A stretch of 49,090 bases of DNA from Bradyrhizobium sp. Its GTDB lineage: Bacteria > Pseudomonadota > Alphaproteobacteria > Rhizobiales > Xanthobacteraceae. Position numbers and translations under genes: made by a program. Location: positions 1 through 49,090 of the forward strand of contig NZ_JAUSLT010000133.1 of NCBI RefSeq assembly GCF_030646015.1, read 5' to 3'. The notes beneath the pieces were generated by a model. That model did no database searches and was not told the DNA's origin. It saw only the letters and a list, made by a program, of their open reading frames with translations. This document shows, one piece after another, positions 42,357 to 49,090 of this stretch (the first letter of the stretch is position 1; every line of letters starts with the position of its first letter).

Positions 42357-43571
42357 CTAACGCAAATCCGGGGTCAAGTCAAAAAGCCTTTGATGCTCGG
42401 TGATGGCGAAACGGTCGGTCATCCCGGCGATAAAGTTGCCGATCCGCCTCGCCCGCTCGGCTTCGGTCTCGTGATCGCCGCCATCGCGCGACGACCACTC
42501 CGCCGGCAGGTCGCCCGGGCTCTGCTGGTAGCGCGCGAACAGGTCGAACAGGATCTGCTCGGCCTCGCCCATCACCCGCATCACCCGGGGATGGCGGTAC
42601 ATCCTGAGCTTCAGGAACGCCTTGATCCCGGCTTCCGCCTGCGCCACCGCGGGCGGAAACGTGATCAGGGCGTCGCCGAGGTTGCGCACGTCGTCGACCG
42701 ATTTGGGCCGGGCAAGATCGAGCCGGCGGCGCGCTTCGGTGACGACAGCGCCGATCAGGTACGAAATCAGTTCGCGCACCAGCTCCGCGCCGCGCCTGAC
42801 GTCGTCGAGATCGGGATAGTGCCGTGCGATTTCCGCGATCATTTCGGCCGTCAGCGGCATCACCTTGAGATCGTCGACCGTGAACAGGTCGGCCCGAAGA
42901 CCATCGTCGATGTCGTGGGCGTCATAGGCGATGTCGTCGGCGATCGCCGCGACCTGGGCTTCCAGCGAGGCAAAGCTCCACAATTCCAGGTCATAGGCCG
43001 CCATGTAGTCGGATATGCCAGCGGGAATGCCGTTGTCGGCGTAACGTCCGACCGCGGCGCCGTTGCGCCCGGTCAGCGGACCGTTGTGCTTGACGATGCC
43101 CTCCAGCGCTTCCCAGGTCAGGTTGAGCCCGTCGAACTCGGGATAGCGATGTTCCAGCGAGGTAACGACGCGCAGGGTCTGGGCATTGTGGTCAAAGCCG
43201 CCATGGGCCTGCAGGCAGGTGTCGAGCGCCCGCTCGCCGGCATGGCCGAACGGCGGATGGCCGAGATCATGCGCCAGCGCCAGGGTTTCCGTGAGATCCT
43301 CGTCGAGGCCGAGCTGCCGGGCCAATGCCCGGGCGATCTGCGCCACTTCGAGGCTGTGGGTGAGCCGGGTCCGGTAATGATCGCCCTCATGGAACACGAA
43401 GACCTGGGTCTTGTGCTTGAGGCGGCGAAAAGCGGTGGAATGGATCACCCGGTCGCAATCCCGGCGAAACGGGCTGCGGGTCTTGCTCGGCGGCTCCGCA
43501 AACAGCCGCCCCCGGCTGCGCTCGGGGTCGCAGGCATAGATCGAGCGTGGGGCTGCCATTCCGACCGACAC
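42357..43571 (-). CDS. dgt: Deoxyguanosinetriphosphate triphosphohydrolase-like protein
   Basis: A dNTPase of the HD superfamily that converts dGTP (or dNTPs) to nucleoside and triphosphate. The 404-residue product has SPFRRDCDRVIHSTAFRRLKHKTQVFV, RTRLTHSLEVAQIARALARQLGL and ETLALAHDLGHPPFGHAGE, which supply the H...HD metal-binding set. The GTG at 43571 (MSVGMAAPRS) or the ATG at 43559 are possible starts. Divergent from erpA, with a 108-base promoter region between. Confidence 0.95.
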   Translation of the reverse strand: MSVGMAAPRSIYACDPERSRGRLFAEPPSKTRSPFRRDCDRVIHSTAFRRLKHKTQVFVFHEGDHYRTRLTHSLEVAQIARALARQLGLDEDLTETLALAHDLGHPPFGHAGERALDTCLQAHGGFDHNAQTLRVVTSLEHRYPEFDGLNLTWEALEGIVKHNGPLTGRNGAAVGRYADNGIPAGISDYMAAYDLELWSFASLEAQVAAIADDIAYDAHDIDDGLRADLFTVDDLKVMPLTAEMIAEIARHYPDLDDVRRGAELVRELISYLIGAVVTEARRRLDLARPKSVDDVRNLGDALITFPPAVAQAEAGIKAFLKLRMYRHPRVMRVMGEAEQILFDLFARYQQSPGDLPAEWSSRDGGDHETEAERARRIGNFIAGMTDRFAITEHQRLFDLTPDLR

Positions 43572-43634
43572 GGTGTTTTAATCCTTATCCAATTGATTCC
43601 GCTGCCTTGCGCACTTAACTATGGGGCGTGCCGG

Positions 43635-43654
43635 ATACCAAATCATTTGGGTAT
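43635..43654. promoter_or_regulatory. Imperfect palindrome in the dgt/erpA promoter region
   Basis: ATACCAAAT-C-ATTTGGGTAT is an inverted repeat with one extra G in the right arm, 26 bases before the erpA start. Position and symmetry suggest an operator. The sequence does not match an Irr or RirA consensus I know well, so the regulator is not named. Confidence 0.4.
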
Positions 43655-43679
43655 GGCGCGGCGACCGGAGACTTCTCAC

Positions 43680-44009
43680 ATGACGACAGCCGTCACCATC
43701 AGCGAGCGGGCCGCCCGCCGTATCGGGGAGATCCTCAAGACCGAGGGCGACGGCGCCATGCTTCGGATCAGCGTCGAGGGCGGCGGCTGCTCGGGTTTTC
43801 AGTACAAATTCGACGTCGAGCGCGCCCAGGCCGAGGATGACCTCGTGATCGCGCGCGACAGCGCCGTGGTGCTGGTCGATCCCGCCTCGGTGCCGTTTCT
43901 GGCCGGCTCGGAAGTCGACTTCGTCGACGATCTGATCGGCGCCTCGTTCCGGGTGGTCAATCCGAACGCCACCGCCTCCTGCGGCTGCGGCACCAGCTTT
44001 TCGATCTGA
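43680..44009 (+). CDS. erpA: Iron-sulfur cluster insertion protein (ErpA/IscA family)
   Basis: An A-type Fe-S carrier that delivers clusters to apo-enzymes. The 109-residue protein has RISVEGGGCSGFQYKFDVE and the C-terminal FRVVNPNATASCGCGTSFSI, so the three conserved cysteines (one in GGGCSGF and the CGCG pair) are all present. The ATG at 43680 gives the family start MTTAVTISERAARRIGEIL; a long upstream open frame is only a shadow of dgt. Divergent from dgt, with a palindrome in between. Confidence 0.95.
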   Translation: MTTAVTISERAARRIGEILKTEGDGAMLRISVEGGGCSGFQYKFDVERAQAEDDLVIARDSAVVLVDPASVPFLAGSEVDFVDDLIGASFRVVNPNATASCGCGTSFSI

Positions 44010-44038
44010 CGAACCCGGCTGACGGCCGCTCAACCCGT

Positions 44039-44884
44039 TTAACGTCTATCCGCGAACAGCGCCCTGGCGTTGCCATGCGCGATTTGTGCGGCCGCCTTCG
44101 GCGGCAGCTGCGCCAGCCAGGCGCGATAACCGGCCATGATTTCACCGTAACTCGCCCAGCGCTCCGGCACCCAGGTGTCCGAACCGAGCAGGAACCGGTC
44201 GGGATATTTTTCGAACAGCGCGCGCCATTCCGGCGTCAGTTTCCCGCCGCCCTCGGTGATGCCGCTGCGGTACGACAATTCGCCCCACAGCTTCGGATAC
44301 TTCGCCAGCATCGCGGCAACGCGATCGCCCGACAGGCCGAAGCCGGTATGCGCCCAGATGATCTGCGCTTTCGGATTGTGCCGCATCAGGATTTCCACTG
44401 CGGCATCATCCGCATGGGCGTGCAGATAGAGATTGTTGGCCACGGCGAAGTCGACGGTCTTCTTGACCCATTCGTTGTCGGCGTCGCTGACCGACAGATG
44501 AAACTCGCCGATGCCGCGATAGTAGCCGCGCTTGAATTCTTCCTGCACCAGATCAAAGATGACGGGGTCCTTGAACCAGGTCTGGATATCCGGGCGGACC
44601 CGGTACGGCCTGATGAACGGCACGACCTGCAGGCCATCGGCCTTCGCGCCCACCAGCGCATGGGTGCCGCTGTTCGGCCGGCTGGTCGCGAGAATGCCGG
44701 TCACGCGATGCTTCTTGAACAGCGCCAGCACTTCATCCAACTGGTAGAACGGCTTCGGCTCCCAGTTGTAATGCAGGTGTGCGTCGAAGATTTCGATCGG
44801 CTCGTCCGCGCGCGCGCGAAGGCTGCCGACGGTCAGCAGGCAAGCCGCGATCAGCGCTGCGATGCATCCGCGATGCGACATCAT
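44039..44884 (-). CDS. Secreted amidohydrolase (TIM-barrel metal hydrolase)
   Basis: A 281-residue exported protein: signal peptide (MMSHRGCIAALIAACLLTVGSLRARA) then the amidohydrolase barrel. Motifs are IFDAHLHYNW (HxH metal site), a SVSDADNEWVKKTVDFAVANNLYLHAHADDAAVEIL stretch with a histidine metal ligand, IIWAHTGFG, and the LLGSDTWV aspartate near the end. Amidohydrolase_2-like; the substrate is unknown. The ATG is at 44884 or 44881 (the first two codons are both ATG). It follows the RND permease by 16 bases on the same strand. Confidence 0.88.
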   Translation of the reverse strand: MMSHRGCIAALIAACLLTVGSLRARADEPIEIFDAHLHYNWEPKPFYQLDEVLALFKKHRVTGILATSRPNSGTHALVGAKADGLQVVPFIRPYRVRPDIQTWFKDPVIFDLVQEEFKRGYYRGIGEFHLSVSDADNEWVKKTVDFAVANNLYLHAHADDAAVEILMRHNPKAQIIWAHTGFGLSGDRVAAMLAKYPKLWGELSYRSGITEGGGKLTPEWRALFEKYPDRFLLGSDTWVPERWASYGEIMAGYRAWLAQLPPKAAAQIAHGNARALFADRR

Positions 44885-44900
44885 TCCAGGCGCGGCGGCG

Positions 44901-47900
44901 TTACTCGGCCGCGACGACATGCGGTCGCTCGACATTGTCGCCCTCGTCTTCCTGCGGTTCGAGCCGGCGCTTGAGGCGGCGGTCGATGCGATCGAGATAG
45001 ATGTAGATCACCGGCGTAATGAACAGCGTCAGCAGTTGCGAGACGAAGAGACCTCCGACCACGGCAATGCCGAGCGGTTGGCGCAGTTCGGCGCCGGCGC
45101 CGGTGCCGAGAGCGATCGGCAGCGTGCCGAAAATCGCCGCGAATGTCGTCATCATGATGGGGCGGAAACGCAGCAAGGCGGCTTCGCGAATGGCATGTTC
45201 GGCGCTCAACCCGACGCGGCGACGCTCCAGCGCGAAGTCCACCATCATGATGGCGTTCTTCTTGACGATGCCGACCAGCATCACGATGCCGATCATGGCG
45301 ATGACCGATAGCTCCATCCTGAATGCCATCAGCGCCAGGATGGCGCCGATGCCCGCCGACGGCAGGCCGGAAATGATTGTGATGGGGTGGATGAAGCTCT
45401 CGTACAGGATGCCGAGGATCACGAAGGCCGCGAACACCGCCGCCAGGATAAGGACACCCTGCCCGCGCAGCGAATCCTGGAACACCTGCGCGGTGCCGGA
45501 GAACCCTGTCGCAATGGTGGCGGGAAGGTTCGAACTCTGTTCGATCCTGGTGATCTGGTCGACAGCATAGCCGAGCGAGTAATTCGGAGCGAGGTTGAAC
45601 GAAATTGTCACCGCGGGCTGCTGGCCCTGGTGATTGATCTGCAGCGGACCGACCGTCGGCACCAGTTTGGCCACCGCTTCCAGCGGGATGGTCTGGTTGT
45701 TGGCGGTCTTCATGTAGAGCTTGGACAGATCCGCGGGATCGGAGCGAAACTGCGGCTGCACCTCCAGAATGAGCTGATAATCGTTCGACGGCGTGTAGAT
45801 GGTGCCGATCTGCCGCCCGCCATAAGCGTTGTAGAGCTGGTTGCGAACCTGATCGACGGTAATGCCGTAGACCGCGGCCTTTTCGCGGTCGATCTCAACC
45901 GTCATCTGCGGGTTCTTGATGTAGAGATCGGTGGTGACGTCGAGCAGCCCGGGCACCTTGGCGATGCTGTCGCGCAATTCAGGTGCGACGCGATAGAGCG
46001 ATTCGGTATCGCCGCTCTGCAGGCTGTACTGATACTGGCTCTTGGACAGCCGTCCGCCGATGTTGAGGTTCTGGACGCTCTGGAAAAACGCCTGCATCCC
46101 CGGCACTGCCATCGCCTTCTGGCGCAGACGCGCCATCACCACCGGCGCCGCGTCCCGTTCCTTCCTCGGCTTCAGCGCGATGAACACCCGCGCGTAATTC
46201 GTGGTCGTGTTCGGGCCACCCGCGCCCACCGTGCTGTTGATGTATTCTACCGCGGGATCCTTGCTGAGAATATCGGTCAGCTCCTTCTGCCGTGCCGCCA
46301 TGGCGTCGAACGACGTATCTGTCGCTGCTTCGGTCGTGCCGAACAGAAAGCCGGTGTCTTCCTGGGGAAAGAATCCCTTGGGCACGACGATATAGAGCGC
46401 GACGGTGCCGGCGAGCGTTGCCAGCGTCACCACCAGCATCAACGCCTTGCGTGCCAGCACCCAGTCGAGCGACCATTCGTAGGCGCGAAGCCAGAAATCG
46501 AACATTCGCTCGAACCCCCGCAGCAGGATGTTCGGCTTCCTGGTGGCGTCATGGGCCTTCAGCACGCGCGCGCACAGCATCGGCGTCAGCGTCAGCGAAA
46601 CGAAGCCGGAGACCAGGATCGCGACCGCGATCGTGACCGCGAATTCGCGGAACACGCGGCCGACAATGCCACCCATCAGCAGCACCGGAATGAATACCGC
46701 GATCAGCGAGAAGGTGATCGAAATGATGGTAAAGCCGACTTCGCGCGCGCCCTTCAGGGCCGCTTCAAAGGGCGCCATGCCACGTTCGATATGACGAACG
46801 ATGTTTTCCAGCATGACAATGGCGTCGTCGACCACGAAGCCGACCGACAGGGTCAGCGCCAGCAGCGTCATGTTGTTGATGGAGAAGTCGAGAACATACA
46901 TGACGGCGAAGGTGCCGCAGAGCGAGATAGGCACCGCCAGTGCCGGAATGAAGGTCGCGGACGCCGAGCGCAGGAACAGGAAGATCACCAGAATCACGAG
47001 GCCGATGGCGATCAGCAGCGTTTCCTCGACATCGGCGACGGATTGCCGGATCGACTGCGAACGATCCATCGCGACCTGGATAGTCACCGATGGCGGAACC
47101 TGCGCACGCAGCGACGGCAGCTTCGCCAGCACGCCGTCCACGACGGCTACCGTATTGGCGTCAGGCTGTTTATAGATGGCCAGAATGATCGAGCGGGTGC
47201 CGTTGAACCAGCTTGCGATCCTTTCGTTCTCGACGCTGTCGTAAACGCGCGCCACCTCGTCGAGCCGCACCGGCGAACCGTTGCGCCAGGCGACGACCAC
47301 GTGCCGGTAATCGGCCGCCCTGGTCATCTGGCCCGAGGCCTGAAGCGCCACGTCCTGTTTCGGCCCGTTCAGCGTGCCGACCGGCGTGGAAGAGTTAGCG
47401 CGCGCTACCGCGGTCCTGATATCGTCCAGCGTCAAGCCGCGCGCGGCGGCCGCCTCGGGATCCGCCTGTACGCGAACCGCGAATTTCTGACTGCCGAAAA
47501 TCACCACTTGGGCGACGCCCTGAATCTGCGACAGCGCCTGGGCGATGGTGATGTCGCCATACTCGTTGACCGTGGACAGCGGCAGCGTTTCCGACCGCAG
47601 CGAGACGAACAGCACCGCGAATTCCGACGGATTGACCTTCCGGAAAGTCGGCGGAATGATCATCTCGACCGGCAGCCGGCGCTGCGCGATGGAGAGCGCG
47701 GTCTGCACGTCCAGCGCGGCGGAGTCGATGTTGCGGTTGAGATTGAACTGAATGGTGATCGCGGTGGTGCCCTGCGAGGAGATCGAGGACATCGACGAGA
47801 TCCCGGCGACGGTCGAGAGCTGGCGTTCGATCGGACCGGCGACCGACGCCGCCATGGTGTCGGCGCTGGCGCCCGGCAGGGTCGCGGTCACGGCAATGGT

Positions 47901-48029
47901 CGGAAAATCCACCTTGGGAAGCGCGGAGACCGGCAGCAGCCGAAATCCAAACACACCGAAAGCGATGATCGTCGCCGTCATCAGGATGGTCATGACCGGG
48001 CGGCGGATGCAAAGCTCCGACAGGGTCAT
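44901..48029 (-). CDS. RND efflux transporter permease (HAE1/AcrB-like)
   Basis: The inner-membrane proton-driven pump of a tripartite efflux system. The 1042-residue protein has 12 predicted TM helices. Typical parts are LCIRRPVMTILMTATIIAFGVFGFRLLPVSALPKVDFPTIAV at the N-terminus, LTLSVGFVVDDAIVMLENIVRHIERG (TM4, DD pair), FPQEDTGFLFG and the C-terminal QPLGIAVVGGLFVSQLLTLFITPVIYIYLDR. It resembles the MdtB/MdtC type. The adaptor gene starts upstream and ends 3 bases before this one, so they are co-translated. Confidence 0.96.
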   Translation of the reverse strand: MTLSELCIRRPVMTILMTATIIAFGVFGFRLLPVSALPKVDFPTIAVTATLPGASADTMAASVAGPIERQLSTVAGISSMSSISSQGTTAITIQFNLNRNIDSAALDVQTALSIAQRRLPVEMIIPPTFRKVNPSEFAVLFVSLRSETLPLSTVNEYGDITIAQALSQIQGVAQVVIFGSQKFAVRVQADPEAAAARGLTLDDIRTAVARANSSTPVGTLNGPKQDVALQASGQMTRAADYRHVVVAWRNGSPVRLDEVARVYDSVENERIASWFNGTRSIILAIYKQPDANTVAVVDGVLAKLPSLRAQVPPSVTIQVAMDRSQSIRQSVADVEETLLIAIGLVILVIFLFLRSASATFIPALAVPISLCGTFAVMYVLDFSINNMTLLALTLSVGFVVDDAIVMLENIVRHIERGMAPFEAALKGAREVGFTIISITFSLIAVFIPVLLMGGIVGRVFREFAVTIAVAILVSGFVSLTLTPMLCARVLKAHDATRKPNILLRGFERMFDFWLRAYEWSLDWVLARKALMLVVTLATLAGTVALYIVVPKGFFPQEDTGFLFGTTEAATDTSFDAMAARQKELTDILSKDPAVEYINSTVGAGGPNTTTNYARVFIALKPRKERDAAPVVMARLRQKAMAVPGMQAFFQSVQNLNIGGRLSKSQYQYSLQSGDTESLYRVAPELRDSIAKVPGLLDVTTDLYIKNPQMTVEIDREKAAVYGITVDQVRNQLYNAYGGRQIGTIYTPSNDYQLILEVQPQFRSDPADLSKLYMKTANNQTIPLEAVAKLVPTVGPLQINHQGQQPAVTISFNLAPNYSLGYAVDQITRIEQSSNLPATIATGFSGTAQVFQDSLRGQGVLILAAVFAAFVILGILYESFIHPITIISGLPSAGIGAILALMAFRMELSVIAMIGIVMLVGIVKKNAIMMVDFALERRRVGLSAEHAIREAALLRFRPIMMTTFAAIFGTLPIALGTGAGAELRQPLGIAVVGGLFVSQLLTLFITPVIYIYLDRIDRRLKRRLEPQEDEGDNVERPHVVAAE

Positions 48030-48032
48030 CGA

Positions 48033-49090
48033 TCAGGCCCCCGCTTTGGCGCCGCGCGGCGCGACCGGAGTGCCCTCCGACAACAGCAACTGCCCGTCGA
48101 CGATGACCTCCTCGCCGCCGGTCAGTCCGCTCGCGACCGCGGACAATCCCTGGAAGGTGCGACTGACCGTTACGTTCAGCCGGTGGGCCTTGCCGTCCTG
48201 AATGACGAAAACATAGTTGCCGTCCTGGCTGCGCTGCACGGCGGCGGTGGGCACCGTAACGGCCTCCTCGGTGCGAATGATGAGCTTGGCGTTGACCAGC
48301 GTCCCCGGCCACAGGGTTTCGTTCTCGTTGTTCATGATACCGCGCACGGTGACCATGCCGGTGGTGGCATCGACCGTGTTTTCGACCATCGCGACCTTGC
48401 CGTCTTCGGACCGCTGATGGCCGGGGATGGTGGCAATCACCCTGGGGCCGCCGGTCGCCATGGCATCACGCAGCTCGACCAGGACCCGCTGCGGAATGGC
48501 GAAAGTCACATAGACCGGCGCCATCTGGTTGATGACGGCGAGCGGCGCAGTATCTGCTGGCCGCACGAAATTGCCGACCTTCACATTCGCAACGCTGATC
48601 CGTCCCGAAAATGGCGCGTGGATGGTGGTGAAGCTCTTCTGGACCTTCAGATTGTCCAGTGCGGACTGGTCTGCCCTGATCGTGCCGGTCAGGATATCGG
48701 CCTGGGTCTTGGCGTTGTCTACGTTGACCTGCGTGGTGGCGCCCTTGCCGATCAGGTCGGCATACCGCCGGACATCACGCTGCGCCGCCTCGAGCTGGGC
48801 CCGGTCCCTGGCCAGCACGCCCTCGGCCTGTTCGATCTGGGCGTCGATCTGACGCGCGTCGAGGGTAAACAAGAGGTCGCCCCGGTTGACCCTGGCGCCG
48901 TCTTCGAAATGCACCGAGACGATGGTGGTTTCGACTCGCGATTTCAGCGCCACGCTGGAAATCGGCGTGACCATTCCGATCGAATCGACATCGACCGGCA
49001 CCGGCTTGCGCTCGGCCTTGGCCAGTTCAACCGAAACCACGCGCGGCCGCGGCGGTCCCTGGACACTGGCGCCGCCGCCAAGCCATGCAG
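48033..49090 (-). CDS. RND periplasmic adaptor (MdtA/AcrA-like), 5' end beyond the window
   Basis: Membrane-fusion subunit linking the RND pump to an outer-membrane channel. The readable 352 residues run ALWLGGGASVQGPPRPRV-type upstream codons into VSVELAKAERKPVPVDVDSIGMVTPISSVALKSRVETTI, then an alpha-hairpin (about residues 60-150 of the visible part), the barrel-sandwich segment FSGRISVANVKVGNFVRPADTAPLAVINQ and the C-terminal VTVPTAAVQRSQDGNYVFVIQDG. The frame stays open to the right edge, so the start and signal peptide lie outside. Partial gene, overlapping no other; the pump follows. Confidence 0.95.
   Translation of the reverse strand, partial: AWLGGGASVQGPPRPRVVSVELAKAERKPVPVDVDSIGMVTPISSVALKSRVETTIVSVHFEDGARVNRGDLLFTLDARQIDAQIEQAEGVLARDRAQLEAAQRDVRRYADLIGKGATTQVNVDNAKTQADILTGTIRADQSALDNLKVQKSFTTIHAPFSGRISVANVKVGNFVRPADTAPLAVINQMAPVYVTFAIPQRVLVELRDAMATGGPRVIATIPGHQRSEDGKVAMVENTVDATTGMVTVRGIMNNENETLWPGTLVNAKLIIRTEEAVTVPTAAVQRSQDGNYVFVIQDGKAHRLNVTVSRTFQGLSAVASGLTGGEEVIVDGQLLLSEGTPVAPRGAKAGA

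Noticed and set aside
42339..43679. N-terminal 447 codons of an open frame that continues into erpA
   Set aside because: This part is antisense to dgt; erpA begins at ATG 43680 where family similarity starts.

Overview
The window is high-GC chromosomal DNA from an alphaproteobacterium, most likely the Bradyrhizobium/Rhodopseudomonas/Afipia group (Nitrobacteraceae). The evidence is the gene set (serS-tatCBA-scpBA-nagZ-SPOR-argS-dgt, nlpD-pcm-surE, yajC-secDF), alphaproteobacterial SOS boxes of the form GTTC-N7-GTTC, DUF1127 genes, and several dispersed palindromic repeats I associate with Bradyrhizobium genomes. No rRNA, tRNA, CRISPR array, insertion sequence or prophage was seen. Most of it reads as core chromosome with small accessory patches.

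Layout. 1-5.7 kb is a DNA-repair block: a DUF2306 membrane protein, ssb, an outer-membrane beta-barrel gene and uvrA. Perfect LexA-type boxes lie upstream of ssb (two) and uvrA (one). 5.7-8.4 kb is an accessory patch: a decayed DUF4258 toxin-like gene coupled to an intact 70-residue ORF, a higBA toxin-antitoxin pair, a COG3910-type ATPase and about 0.6 kb of dispersed repeats. 8.4-11 kb holds a tandem PPC (DUF296) protein coupled to an acyl-CoA synthetase. 11-17 kb holds a voltage-gated-type K+ channel with a C-terminal zinc ribbon, a 42-residue CxxCxGxG protein, a TPR protein, a small GNAT, two DUF1127 proteins, DUF3597 and DUF2189 proteins and a lytic transglycosylase.

17-24 kb: trmFO is followed by an odd gene that joins a kinase-like domain to the C-terminal domain of the acyl-adenylate (ANL) family; its stop codon lies inside a repeat. 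Convergent to it is yajC-secD-secF-Mth938-phytoene-synthase-like, in which the last three genes overlap by ATGA; the last two look like the bacterial counterparts of the mitochondrial complex I assembly factors NDUFAF3 and NDUFAF6. 24-32.9 kb: a DUF815 ATPase, a DHA2 MFS transporter, nlpD, pcm, a single-domain response regulator, surE, a Crp/Fnr regulator and small ORFs. 33-43.6 kb: a continuous minus-strand housekeeping run for tRNA charging, Tat export, chromosome condensation, cell-wall recycling and dNTP control. 43.6-49 kb: erpA, a secreted amidohydrolase and an RND efflux pump whose adaptor gene runs off the right edge.

The most interesting items are the kinase-ANL C-domain fusion, the Sec/complex-I-factor coupling, the zinc-ribbon K+ channel, the architecture of the ssb promoter region, the tandem PPC protein coupled to an acyl-CoA synthetase, and repeat elements that touch coding ends.
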